Source: 66-474 sp035281745
Lineage (GTDB): Bacteria > Pseudomonadota > Gammaproteobacteria > Xanthomonadales > Rhodanobacteraceae
Length of the DNA stretch: 64,000 nucleotides
Assembly (NCBI GenBank): GCA_035281745.1
Contig: DATEDI010000010.1
Span: 62,001-126,000 of the forward strand
Direction: 5' to 3'
Position numbers and translations under genes: made by a program. The notes under the pieces were generated by a model, which was given only the letters and a program-made list of their open reading frames with translations, was not told the origin of the DNA and did no database searches. This document shows, in pieces, positions 55,937-64,000 of this stretch (positions within the stretch are counted from its first letter, which is position 1; each line of letters begins with the position of its first letter).

Positions 55937-56590
55937 ATGCTCCAACCCCACCAACAAGCCTTCCTCGACACCGCTCTCGCGCGTGGCGTGCTGCGCTTCG
56001 GCGAATTCACCTTGAAGTCCGGCCGGCAGAGTCCGTATTTCTTCAACATGGGCAGGATCGACACCGGCGCCGCGCTGGCCGAGGTCGGGATCGCCTATGC
56101 GGCTGCCGTGGCCGCGAAGGGCTTGCCCTTCGACATGTTGTTCGGCCCGGCCTACAAAGGCATTCCGCTGGCAGCGGCGACAGTCGTCGCGCTGGCGCGC
56201 GAACACGGCCGGGACCTGCCGTGGGCCTACAACCGCAAGGAAGCCAAGGACCACGGCGAAGGCGGTGTGATCGTCGGCGCGCCACTTTCCGGGCGGGTGT
56301 TGATTGTCGACGACGTGATCACCGCCGGCACCGCGGTGCGTGAATCGCTCGGCCTAATCCGCGATGCGGGCGCGACCGTGGCCGGCGTGCTGGTGGCGCT
56401 GGATCGACAGGAACGCGGGCAGGGCACACGTTCCGCGGTGCAGGAACTGGCGCACGAGCATGGTGTGCCGGTGATCGCGATCGTCGGCCTTGGCGACCTC
56501 ATGGAATATGCGGGAGCGCGGCCCGGACTCGCGGCTGAGCGCGAACGGCTTGAGGCCTATCGCGACCGTTACGGCGTGGAGCCGGCCTGA
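55937..56590 (+). CDS. pyrE: PyrE, orotate phosphoribosyltransferase
   Basis: The 217-aa enzyme makes OMP from orotate and PRPP. The PRPP-binding loop is VLIVDDVITAGTAVRE, and FGEFTLKSGRQSPYFFN and FGPAYKGIPLAAA are family blocks. The ATG at 55937 gives MLQPHQQAFLDTAL. A longer frame would reach into the spacer to xthA. It lies between xthA (divergent) and a DUF4124 gene. Confidence 0.95.
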   Translation: MLQPHQQAFLDTALARGVLRFGEFTLKSGRQSPYFFNMGRIDTGAALAEVGIAYAAAVAAKGLPFDMLFGPAYKGIPLAAATVVALAREHGRDLPWAYNRKEAKDHGEGGVIVGAPLSGRVLIVDDVITAGTAVRESLGLIRDAGATVAGVLVALDRQERGQGTRSAVQELAHEHGVPVIAIVGLGDLMEYAGARPGLAAERERLEAYRDRYGVEPA

Positions 56591-56749
56591 ATCCGCGTCC
56601 GGCCCGCAATTTGCATGGCCTGAAAGCCTCGTGCCGGCCCCGCGCAACCATCGTGACGATTCGGCAGCGCACCCCGATGCGCAAGCTGCCAAGTGCGGCA
56701 GGTTGTGGCGGGCTTCCTGGGCCTATACTGGTTTCATCCGGAGATCGTG

Positions 56750-57412
56750 ATGCGCCGAATTTCCTCATGCCTGCTGCTCGCAGCCTTGGCCTTCGGCGTG
56801 TGCGCGCCTGCGTTCGCGGCCCCGCCCACGCCGACCACCCACTATCGTTGGACGGACGCTTCCGGCGTCGTGCACTTCAGCGACACCATTCCCTCCTCGG
56901 CGCTGGCCGGGGGTTACGACATCGTCGACTCGCAAGGCATGGTGGTCCGCCATGTGGAACGCGAGCTGACGCCCGCCGAGCGCCGCGCGGCAGCCGCGCG
57001 TGCCGCGCAGGACGCAGCCGCCCGACGCGACGCGCGGCAACGCCGGATCGCCGACGCCCAGATGCTGGCGGCGTACCCGACCGACAAGGATCTGCAGGCG
57101 TCGCAGCAGGCGCAGCTTCACCAGATCCAGGCCGACATCAACTCGCTGGAGACCAACCTGCGCAGCCAGGAGGATTCGTTGACCGAGCTGCTGGCGCACG
57201 CCGCCGACCTGGAACATGCGAAACAGCCGATTCCGCCGCACGTCAGCGAGCGGATTGCCGAACAGCGGGAGAGTGTCAACGGCGAGCGCGCGGCACTGGT
57301 GCGGAAGCATGCGGATTTCGCCAGAACCGAGACTCGTTTTGCCGCGCAACTGGAGCACTACCGCGCGTTGCGCGCGAAGTTCAGCAACGCCGACGACTCG
57401 TCGCAGCAATAG
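56750..57412 (+). CDS. DUF4124-domain periplasmic protein
   Basis: The 220-aa protein has a signal peptide (about 1-25, ending APAFA) and a DUF4124 domain at the N-terminus (HYRWTDASGVVHFSDTIP). A long alpha-helical region then continues to the end, with ERRAAAARAAQDAAARRDAR and a probable coiled coil. The function is unknown. The ATG at 56750 has GGAG 6-7 nt upstream and avoids 19 extra residues. It converges on the acyl-carrier gene across two-hairpin element copy F. Confidence 0.85.
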   Translation: MRRISSCLLLAALAFGVCAPAFAAPPTPTTHYRWTDASGVVHFSDTIPSSALAGGYDIVDSQGMVVRHVERELTPAERRAAAARAAQDAAARRDARQRRIADAQMLAAYPTDKDLQASQQAQLHQIQADINSLETNLRSQEDSLTELLAHAADLEHAKQPIPPHVSERIAEQRESVNGERAALVRKHADFARTETRFAAQLEHYRALRAKFSNADDSSQQ

Positions 57413-57443
57413 CGGCCACAAGACGTTCACCCGAGGCGGCTGG

Positions 57444-57533
57444 CGTGAAAGTCAGCCCACGGAGGGATGTTCTGGCGCAGCAGGCAACGTCAGCCGACGG
57501 GAGCCGGGATGCCTCCCCACGCGGCGATCAGGA
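57444..57533 (-). repeat. Stop-codon-linked two-hairpin element, degraded copy F
   Basis: On the minus strand the TGA of the acyl-carrier gene lies in TCCTGATCGCC, the right-hand remnant of hairpin 2. The distal end reads CCAGAACATCCCTCCGTGGG then CTGACTTTCACG. Hairpin 2 has lost its left arm. This matches the position of the stop codon in copy A. Confidence 0.65.
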
Positions 57534-57803
57534 GTGCTCTGACACGTGCGCCTGAATGTGGTCGGACAATGCGCGCAGCGATCCGAACACGCGCTGGTTG
57601 TCGGGGTTGTCGGAACGCAACTGGATGCCGTAGCGCTTGGATACCGCCAGCGCCAGTTCCAGTGCGTCGATGGAATCGAGGCCCAGCTCGCCGCCGAACA
57701 GCGGCGCCTCGGGATCGATGTTTTCGGGGGCCACGTTTTCGAGATTGAGGTTCTCGACGATCAGGCTCGCCAATTCCTGCTCCGCAGGGGTTTGCTGGGT
57801 CAT
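57528..57803 (-). CDS. Acyl carrier protein
   Basis: This 91-aa phosphopantetheine-binding protein has the modification Ser in the GLDSIDALEL motif. The sequence around FGGELGLDS resembles the ACPs of aryl-polyene and xanthomonadin clusters more than AcpP; this is inference. Beside it, divergently, is a XanB2-like gene. No ketosynthase is present in the window. Its stop codon lies inside degraded two-hairpin element copy F. Confidence 0.88.
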   Translation of the reverse strand: MTQQTPAEQELASLIVENLNLENVAPENIDPEAPLFGGELGLDSIDALELALAVSKRYGIQLRSDNPDNQRVFGSLRALSDHIQAHVSEHS

Positions 57804-57919
57804 GCTCCGCGGCTCCGCACGCTCGTCAAATCAACCATTCAGTGTAACATGGACAGTTTGACACAGGCACCGGTCGGCATGCATGACCGCGCGCGGTGCA
57901 GCGATTTGGAAGGGATGGC

Positions 57920-58888
57920 ATGAGGGGTCCGGAGCTGCGCGTCGCCTATCGGGTGGAACCCGCGTCAACGCTGCTGGAACGGCCGGACACACTGGCGGTG
58001 TTCGATTTTGGCGCGGGCGCCGTCGAGACTTCCGATCCGCGCCATTTGCGGGTCCCGCTGCCGCCGCTGGATGTCGGTGTGCCGCGCGAGTGCTGGTCGA
58101 TCGAGGGCAAGGTGAACCATGGCCGCGCCGACGCGCTGCGCTGGGCAGCCGGTGACGGCTGGCGTTTCATTGCGGTGGAAGTCGACGAAGCCGCCTGCGG
58201 CGGCATCGAGGTCGCCAGTGAACGCGCCTACACGCTTCTGCTTGCGCATGTCGCGGCGTCGCCGGAACGCCACCTGCAACGCATCTGGAATTATCTCGGC
58301 GCGATCAACGCGGGCGAAGGTGACGGTGAACGCTACCGGTTGTTTTGCAGCGGTCGCGCACGCGGACTCGCGACCCGCGGAATCACGCGTTACCCCGCGG
58401 CCACCGCGATCGGACACCATGGACGCAAAGGTTTGTTGCAGGTGTATGCGCTGTGCGCCACCGAGCCGGGCAAGGCGCTGGAAAATCCGCGTCAGGTGAG
58501 CGCCTGGAAATACCCCCGCCAGTACGGCCCGACTGCCCCAAGTTTTGCACGCGCGATGCAGTTGCCGGGCGGTGCGCTCGCGATATCCGGTACCGCGGCC
58601 GTGATCGGCCATGCCTCGCACCATACGGAGGATGTGGCCGCGCAAGCCGATGAGGCGATCGCGAACCTGCACGCACTGCTGGAACGGGCCGCGCTGCCCG
58701 CGTTCGATGCGTCGTCGCCACTCAAGGTTTACGTGCGCCGCCCGCAGGATGCCGAACGGATCCGTGCCGCGTTGGCGCGCCATCTCGACCCGGCCGTGCC
58801 GAGCCTGCTGCTGCACGGCGACATCTGCCGGCGCGAGCTGCTGGTCGAGATCGACGGCTGGTCGTTCGGAGCAAAGGGGCAGGAGTGA
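57920..58888 (+). CDS. xanB2: XanB2-like chorismatase (3-/4-hydroxybenzoate-forming)
   Basis: The 322-aa protein matches the chorismatase family (XanB2, Hyg5, FkbO) by its RidA-like fold and the blocks FCSGRARGLATR, YPAATAIGHHG and ISGTAAVIGHASHHTEDV. XanB2 splits chorismate to 3-hydroxybenzoate for xanthomonadin and 4-hydroxybenzoate for ubiquinone. The ATG at 57920 has GGAAGG upstream. It is divergent from an ACP gene, a partial xanthomonadin (pig) neighbourhood. Subfamily identity was not checked by search. Confidence 0.78.
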   Translation: MRGPELRVAYRVEPASTLLERPDTLAVFDFGAGAVETSDPRHLRVPLPPLDVGVPRECWSIEGKVNHGRADALRWAAGDGWRFIAVEVDEAACGGIEVASERAYTLLLAHVAASPERHLQRIWNYLGAINAGEGDGERYRLFCSGRARGLATRGITRYPAATAIGHHGRKGLLQVYALCATEPGKALENPRQVSAWKYPRQYGPTAPSFARAMQLPGGALAISGTAAVIGHASHHTEDVAAQADEAIANLHALLERAALPAFDASSPLKVYVRRPQDAERIRAALARHLDPAVPSLLLHGDICRRELLVEIDGWSFGAKGQE

Positions 58889-58988
58889 GTCGTCCGCTTT
58901 GCGAACTGCAAAACATGAAACGCATGCATGCCCGGCATTTCCGCGCGCCACGCTTTGCTCTTTGCAGGCCGCACAGCGGCCCACTCCA

Positions 58989-60359
58989 TTACTTACCGCT
59001 TTTCCCCGGACGCTGCCACTCGTCGATGGTGGTCTGGCGCCCGCGCGCGAGACTCAATTTGTCGGCGGGGGCGTCGGCGGTGATCGTGGAACCTGCGCCA
59101 ATGGTTGCGCCTTCGCCGACCCGGACCGGCGCGACCAGTGACGTATTGGAACCGATGAACGCACCATCGCCGATTTCGGTGACGAACTTGTTGATGCCGT
59201 CGTAATTGCAGGTGATGGTGCCGGCGCCGATATTGACGTTGCTGCCGACTTTGGTGTCGCCGAGATAGCTGAGATGGTTGGCCTTGCTGCCTTCGCCGAG
59301 CTTGGTCTTCTTGGTTTCGACGAAATTGCCGACGTGCACGCCGGCCGCGAGCTCGGTGCCGGGCCGCAAGCGCGCGAACGGGCCGATCCGGCAGGCGCCG
59401 TAGGTCGTGACGCCTTCCAGGTCGCAATGCGCCATCACTTCCGTGCCGGCCGCGAGATTGACGTTGCGCAGTCGGCAAAACGGACCGATCTTCACGCCGT
59501 CGCCGAAGGTGACGCCGTCCTCCAGGATCACGTCGACGTCGATCTCGACGTCGCGTCCATGACTGAAGTGCCCGCGCAGGTCGAAGCGTGCGGGATCGGC
59601 GATGCGTACGCCCGCCAGCATCAGGCGTCGCGCGTCGCGGCGGCGAAGGTAGCTCGCCAGTTCCGCAAGTTGCGCGGGATCGTTGGCGCCGAAGGCTTCG
59701 ACGGGATCGCGCGTCATCACCACGTCGGCCGGCGTGCCGTCGTCGGCGGCCTGCGCGAATACGTCGGTCAGATACAGCTCGCCCTGCTGGTTGTCGGGCA
59801 CCAGTCGCTCGACCCAACGCCGAAGTTGCGGCGATTCGGCAAAGGTGACGCCGGTGTTGACGATGCGCACTTCGCGTTGCGCTTCGTCCGCGTCCTTTTC
59901 TTCCACGATCGCGCGGACCCGGCCGAGGCCGTCGCGCAACACGCGTCCGTAGCCCGATGGATCCTCCAGTTCGGTCGCCAGCACGGCGAGTTCCGCGTGC
60001 GTGCGTACCAGTTCGGTGAGCGTTTCGGCGCGCAGCAGCGGCACGTCGCCGTACAGCACCAGGATGCGCGCGGGATCAGGAATGTCGTGCAGGGCCAGTT
60101 TCACCGCGTGTCCGGTGCCGCGCTGTTCGGACTGGTGCACCCAGTGGATGTCGGTATCGCGCGCGAAGGTCGCACGCACTTGTTCGCCGCGATGGCCGTA
60201 CACCACGTGAAGGCCTTCGGGGCGAAGCGCGCGCGCGGTGTCCAGCACGTGTGCCAGCATCGGCCGGCCCGCCAGCGGCATCAGCACCTTGGGCAGCATG
60301 GACTTCATGCGCTTGCCCTCGCCGGCGGCGAGGACGATCACGTGCAACGGGTCGGCCAT
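58989..60359 (-). CDS. glmU: GlmU, bifunctional uridyltransferase / glucosamine-1-phosphate acetyltransferase
   Basis: The 456-aa enzyme makes UDP-GlcNAc. The N-terminal pyrophosphorylase has VLAAGEGKRMKSMLPKVLMP and LYGDVPLLRAETL. The C-terminal left-handed beta helix has the hexapeptide repeats around LEGVTTYGACRIGPFARLR and GAGTITCNYDGINKF. It lies near glmS on the opposite strand, with one glycosyltransferase gene in between. A GGCCGC/GCGGCC hairpin follows the stop with no T-run. Confidence 0.96.
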   Translation of the reverse strand: MADPLHVIVLAAGEGKRMKSMLPKVLMPLAGRPMLAHVLDTARALRPEGLHVVYGHRGEQVRATFARDTDIHWVHQSEQRGTGHAVKLALHDIPDPARILVLYGDVPLLRAETLTELVRTHAELAVLATELEDPSGYGRVLRDGLGRVRAIVEEKDADEAQREVRIVNTGVTFAESPQLRRWVERLVPDNQQGELYLTDVFAQAADDGTPADVVMTRDPVEAFGANDPAQLAELASYLRRRDARRLMLAGVRIADPARFDLRGHFSHGRDVEIDVDVILEDGVTFGDGVKIGPFCRLRNVNLAAGTEVMAHCDLEGVTTYGACRIGPFARLRPGTELAAGVHVGNFVETKKTKLGEGSKANHLSYLGDTKVGSNVNIGAGTITCNYDGINKFVTEIGDGAFIGSNTSLVAPVRVGEGATIGAGSTITADAPADKLSLARGRQTTIDEWQRPGKSGK

Positions 60360-60596
60360 GCTTCGGGTCTCCAGTCTGGTCTGTCACATTGACGCATTGC
60401 GTGGCGGGCTACAAGTGGCTGAAAGTCATGCGGCCAGCGCGCCGCAATGTGCCGCATGGATGTGCGTCACCCGGGTCGCGCAATCGCGAGGGCGCGCGTG
60501 CGGTCCACCGCAAATCGCGGCTTGATCCACCGTCGAGATCTCCCCAAGCGTGCCCGGGTACCGGGCGCGCTCCTGCATCGTGACCGATCGATCGTG

Positions 60597-61997
60597 TCAG
60601 CGCGCGCCGCGCCCGAACAACACCACTTCGACGGTCTGCACCAGGATGGCCAGATCGAACACGAAGTTGTGGTTCTTCACGTAAAACAGGTCGAACTTCA
60701 ACTTTTCCTCGGCGTCTTCGAACGAGGAGCCGTACGGGTAACGCAATTGCGCCCACCCCGTCAGGCCCGGCTTCACGCAATGGCGCAACGAGTAGTAGCG
60801 GATGCGGGCATTGAAGTCGTCCACGAACTGCGGACGCTCGGGGCGCGGACCGATGATGCTCATGTCGCCGCACAGCACGTTCCACAGTTGCGGCAATTCA
60901 TCCAGCCGCGTCTTGCGGATAAAACGGCCGACGCGGGTGACACGATCGTCGTTCTTGGTGGCCCAGCGCGCGACGCCGTCGCGTTCGGCGTCGGTGCGCA
61001 TGCTGCGGAACTTGATTACCGGGAACGACTTGCCGTTTTCGCCCACGCGTTCCTGTCGGTACAGGATCGGCGCATTCCAGCCCGACTCCAGCCGGATCGC
61101 CAGCGCGGTCAGCAGCATGAACGGCCATCCCACCAGCATTACCAGCGCCGCCATCGCAACGTCGAACGCGCGCTTCACGGTGCGGCGCACCGGCGAGATG
61201 TTGAAGCCGTCGGAAAACACCAGCCACGACGGGTTGGTGAGATCCATCTTGATCTTGCCTGCTTCGCGTTCGAAGAATTCGGCGAGTTCGGTGACGGCGA
61301 TTCCACGCTGCTTGCATTCGAGCAACGCATCCACCGGCAAGGTGCCACGGCGATCATCGGGCCCGACCACGATCTCGTCCACGCCCATCCGCTGGGTCCA
61401 CTGGTACAGGCATTTGGCCGGGTGCAACAAGGATGTCGCGGGCACCGCCACCGGATCATCGCCGATCGGCACGTAACCCAGGATCTTGAAGCCGCGCTGG
61501 TCGGTCTTGCGGCGCATCTTGCGCACGACTTCGGCCGCACGTTCACCGGCGCCCAGCATCACCACCCGGCGCTTGAACAAGTCGGCGTCCACGAAGCCGA
61601 GGAAGCTCATGCGCCACAGCGCCACCACCAGATACTCGAGCACCAAGGCGATGCCGAGCACGCCGCGGCCCAGATAGGTCGCGGGGATGACGTAATAAAG
61701 CACGGTCAGCGCGACCCATCCCAGCAGGAACGCCACGCCTTGTCGGCTCAGTCGCCCCAACAGCCCGGCCCGCAGGTGCACCTGGTACAGGCCCAGCGCC
61801 GCCATCGAGAAAACCAGGACGCCAGCGACCAGCAGCGCGCGCCAGTGCAGGGCTCGCCCGAAGGCAAGCTGGGTGTCGAGATCACCCCAATAGCGCAGCA
61901 GCACCGCTGCATACACGCAGCCCGCCAGCAGGGCAAATTCGACTATCACCAACAGGAGCTGCCACTTGAGCGCCCGTTGCCGCAACAATCTGAACAT
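60597..61997 (-). CDS. Undecaprenyl-phosphate sugar-phosphate transferase, XrtA/EpsB type
   Basis: The 466-aa membrane protein has about five N-terminal helices, a CoA-binding-like middle domain (VVMLGAGERAAEVVRKM) and a C-terminal bacterial sugar-transferase domain (KRAFDVAMAALVMLVGWP, SFPVIKFRSMRTDAE, RKTRLDELPQLWNVL, GDMSIIGPRPERPQFV). It resembles the TIGR03013 EpsB-type group linked to PEP-CTERM/XrtA exopolysaccharide loci; this is recall. It starts exopolysaccharide repeat-unit assembly on the lipid carrier. No other eps gene is in the window. Confidence 0.85.
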   Translation of the reverse strand: MFRLLRQRALKWQLLLVIVEFALLAGCVYAAVLLRYWGDLDTQLAFGRALHWRALLVAGVLVFSMAALGLYQVHLRAGLLGRLSRQGVAFLLGWVALTVLYYVIPATYLGRGVLGIALVLEYLVVALWRMSFLGFVDADLFKRRVVMLGAGERAAEVVRKMRRKTDQRGFKILGYVPIGDDPVAVPATSLLHPAKCLYQWTQRMGVDEIVVGPDDRRGTLPVDALLECKQRGIAVTELAEFFEREAGKIKMDLTNPSWLVFSDGFNISPVRRTVKRAFDVAMAALVMLVGWPFMLLTALAIRLESGWNAPILYRQERVGENGKSFPVIKFRSMRTDAERDGVARWATKNDDRVTRVGRFIRKTRLDELPQLWNVLCGDMSIIGPRPERPQFVDDFNARIRYYSLRHCVKPGLTGWAQLRYPYGSSFEDAEEKLKFDLFYVKNHNFVFDLAILVQTVEVVLFGRGAR

Positions 61998-62057
61998 GTC
62001 GCTACCCCCGTCCTTTGGGCCTCTGCACCGACCGCTCCGATCGGTAAGCGGACGGCT

Positions 62058-62086
62058 TTTATACTACGGAATGAGACCCTGTTCAA
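62058..62086 (-). promoter_or_regulatory. Sigma-70 promoter for the sugar-phosphate transferase gene
   Basis: On the minus strand, TTGAAC (62086-62081), a 17-nt spacer and TATAAA (62063-62058) form a strong promoter about 60 nt upstream of the ATG at 61997. Confidence 0.75.
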
Positions 62087-62203
62087 AGTTTCAGCCAAGC
62101 CGGGAACTCCCTGCATGAAACGTGCCGGAGCCGGGTGGAAGCCCCCGGATTCCGCCCGCGAATCCCTGTATCGTTGCGTTTTTGACCCGGAGCCCCGAGC
62201 CCC

Positions 62204-64000
62204 ATGTGCGGAATCGTCGCCGCCTGCACCCAGCGCGATGTGGTGCCCATCCTGCTGGCGGGCCTGCATGCCCTCGAATATCGCGGCTATGACTCGGCGG
62301 GGCTGGCAGTACTGGATGAAGGCCAGCTTTCGCGGTTGCGGGCGCCCGGCAAGGTTGCCGAACTGGATACGCTGCTGCGTGGATCGCCCCTGCGCGGGCG
62401 GACCGGCATCGCGCACACCCGCTGGGCCACCCACGGCGCACCCAACGAAGCCAACGCGCATCCGCACGTGTCGCGCGACACGGTCGCGGTGGTGCACAAC
62501 GGCATCATCGAGAACCATGCGGAACTGCGGGCCGAGTTGAAGGCTGCTGGCTACGAATTCACTTCCGACACCGATACCGAAGTCATCGCGCACCTCGTAC
62601 ACAGACTTGTCGCCGAGGGCAAATCGCTGCGCGACGCCGTCAGCGACGCCACCCGTCGCCTGCGCGGCGCCTATGCGATCGCGGTGCTGCACCGCGACCA
62701 TCCCGGCCAGGTGGTCGGTGCGCGCCGCGGCAGCCCGTTGTGCGTGGGCGTCGGCATCGGCGAACACTTCCTCGGCTCCGACGTGCAGGCGCTGATCCAG
62801 GTCACCAACCGCATCGTGTACCTGGAAGAAGGCGACGTGGTGGAGATCACCCCGGATTCGCTTGCGATCCAGGCCGCCGACGGCAGTCAGGCGACCCGCA
62901 AGGTGCGCGAAAGCGACCTGTCGATGGACGCTGTCGAGCGTGGGCAGTTCCGCCATTACATGCTCAAGGAAATCTTCGAGCAGCCCGGGGCGGTCGCCAA
63001 CACGCTGGAGGGCCGCATCGTCGATGGCCACGTCCTGCCGAACATTTTCGGCGTCGACGCGGACGAACTGCTGGAGCGCGTGCGCCACGTGCACATCGTC
63101 GCCTGTGGCACCAGCTACCACGCCGGCATGGTCGCGCGTTACTGGCTGGAAGGCATCGCCGGCATTCCGTGCAGCGTGGAGGTCGCCAGCGAATACCGCT
63201 ACCGCAACGTGGTGGTGATGCCCGACACCTTGTTCCTCGCGATTTCGCAGTCGGGCGAAACCGCCGACACGCTCGCCGCATTGCGCGAGGGGCGGGAGCG
63301 CGGCTACCTCGGTTCGTTCGCGGTCTGCAACGTGCCGGAATCGAGTCTGGTGCGCGAATCCGACCTCACGTTGATGACGCGCGCCGGTCCGGAAATCGGC
63401 GTTGCGTCCACCAAGGCCTTCACCACGCAACTGAGTGCGCTGGCGCTGCTGGTGCTGGAACTCGCGCGGCTGCGCGGCGTCGACGCGGCCAAGCTATCGC
63501 AATTGGTTGGCGAACTCGCCAGCCTGCCGCGTCGGCTCGAAGAAGCATTGAAACTTGCGCCTGCGATCGCGACCCTGGCCGAGGCATTCGTCGACAAACA
63601 CCACGCCCTGTTCCTCGGGCGTGGTGCGCAATATCCGGTGGCCATGGAGGGCGCGCTGAAGCTGAAGGAGATTTCCTACATTCATGCCGAAGCCTATCCC
63701 GCGGGCGAACTGAAGCACGGCCCGCTGGCGCTGGTGGACGAAGATATGCCGGTGATCGCGGTGGCGCCCAACAACCAGCTTCTCGAAAAGCTGAAATCCA
63801 ACCTCGAAGAAGTGCGCGCGCGCGGCGGCCAGTTGTATGTGTTCGCCGATGATGAAGTCGACTTGTCGTTGAACGGCAACCGTGGCCAGCTCATGAAGGT
63901 GGATGCGGGCGGCAACTTCATCGCGCCGGCCGTGTTCACGGTACCGCTGCAGTTGCTGGCCTATCACGTCGCCGTGCTGCGCGGCACCGACGTGGACCAA
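62204..64000 (+). CDS. glmS: GlmS, glutamine-fructose-6-phosphate aminotransferase, 3' partial
   Basis: The frame is open from the ATG at 62204 to the window end (599 codons, about 10 residues short of the usual 609). The glutaminase nucleophile is Cys2 (MCGIVAACTQ). The segments HTRWATHGAPNEANAHPH and EFTSDTDTEV lie in the glutaminase domain. Two SIS domains follow, with CGTSYHAGMVARYW, ISQSGETADTLAAL, VASTKAFTTQ and EAYPAGELKHGPLALVD. It makes glucosamine-6-phosphate, the precursor for GlmM and GlmU. No glmS ribozyme leader is seen. Confidence 0.96.
   Translation, partial: MCGIVAACTQRDVVPILLAGLHALEYRGYDSAGLAVLDEGQLSRLRAPGKVAELDTLLRGSPLRGRTGIAHTRWATHGAPNEANAHPHVSRDTVAVVHNGIIENHAELRAELKAAGYEFTSDTDTEVIAHLVHRLVAEGKSLRDAVSDATRRLRGAYAIAVLHRDHPGQVVGARRGSPLCVGVGIGEHFLGSDVQALIQVTNRIVYLEEGDVVEITPDSLAIQAADGSQATRKVRESDLSMDAVERGQFRHYMLKEIFEQPGAVANTLEGRIVDGHVLPNIFGVDADELLERVRHVHIVACGTSYHAGMVARYWLEGIAGIPCSVEVASEYRYRNVVVMPDTLFLAISQSGETADTLAALREGRERGYLGSFAVCNVPESSLVRESDLTLMTRAGPEIGVASTKAFTTQLSALALLVLELARLRGVDAAKLSQLVGELASLPRRLEEALKLAPAIATLAEAFVDKHHALFLGRGAQYPVAMEGALKLKEISYIHAEAYPAGELKHGPLALVDEDMPVIAVAPNNQLLEKLKSNLEEVRARGGQLYVFADDEVDLSLNGNRGQLMKVDAGGNFIAPAVFTVPLQLLAYHVAVLRGTDVDQ

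Noticed and set aside
62087..62203. glmS ribozyme in the leader
   Set aside because: The leader is short and no ribozyme core or pseudoknot pattern was seen; the ribozyme is mainly a Gram-positive feature.

Overview
The window is high-GC DNA from a gammaproteobacterium, most likely order Xanthomonadales (Lysobacterales) and probably Rhodanobacteraceae. Pointers are a XanB2-type chorismatase beside an acyl carrier protein, the long membrane-anchored form of AlgC, AmpE/AmpG/AnmK muropeptide genes, a DUF6776-like gene beside erpA and an EpsB-type XrtA-system glycosyltransferase. The taxonomic call is inference. No rRNA, tRNA, CRISPR array or intact transposase gene was seen.

Layout. 1-5 kb: an AlgZ/AlgR-like LytS-LytTR pair (kinase cut by the window edge), ampE, nudC, erpA, rppH. 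5.2-7.1 kb: iron storage (bfd with a Fur-box promoter, bfr) and a compositionally unusual SDR gene. 7.3-12.8 kb: a hybrid histidine kinase, a degenerate GGDEF/EAL response regulator, hemJ. 13-22.3 kb: nitrogen control. glnA has a near-perfect sigma-54 promoter and two tandem NtrC-like sites; amtB follows; glnL-glnG (ntrBC) has an NtrC site touching the glnL start codon. This locus is split by an AT-rich island (about 18.05-19.35 kb) with two unknown genes and by a decayed LytTR pseudogene. 22.4-33 kb: acetyltransferase, FadI-like thiolase, YkvA-like protein, ClsC-like phospholipase D, YceI, SixA, divergent speE/speA around an inverted repeat, and an SDR gene. 33-41 kb: SPOR protein, argS, radC, a coaBC gene split in two, dut, long algC. 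41-50 kb: M28 peptidase, amidotransferase, rhomboid protease, FAD oxidoreductase, large STAND-type regulator, secreted protein, tyrS. 51-64 kb: M23 peptidase, anmK, ampG, xthA, pyrE, DUF4124 protein, ACP/xanB2, glmU, sugar-phosphate transferase, glmS (cut by the window end).

The most unusual signal is a family of roughly 100-bp intergenic elements, with at least seven copies here. Each has two conserved hairpins around a variable centre of nearly constant length. Both hairpins show compensatory base changes. Every copy has the same orientation relative to a neighbouring gene: hairpin 2 starts within a few bases of that gene's stop codon or contains it, and the far end is a second hairpin followed by a T-run. 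This looks like a mobile or inherited 3'-end module (terminator or 3'-UTR RNA). Ordinary dispersed REP-like repeats are also present.

Several sets of genes work together: glnA/amtB/ntrBC for nitrogen; anmK/ampG (plus ampE elsewhere) for peptidoglycan recycling and beta-lactamase signalling; glmU/glmS for UDP-GlcNAc; algC and the EpsB-type transferase for exopolysaccharide; speA/speE for polyamines; bfd/bfr for iron.
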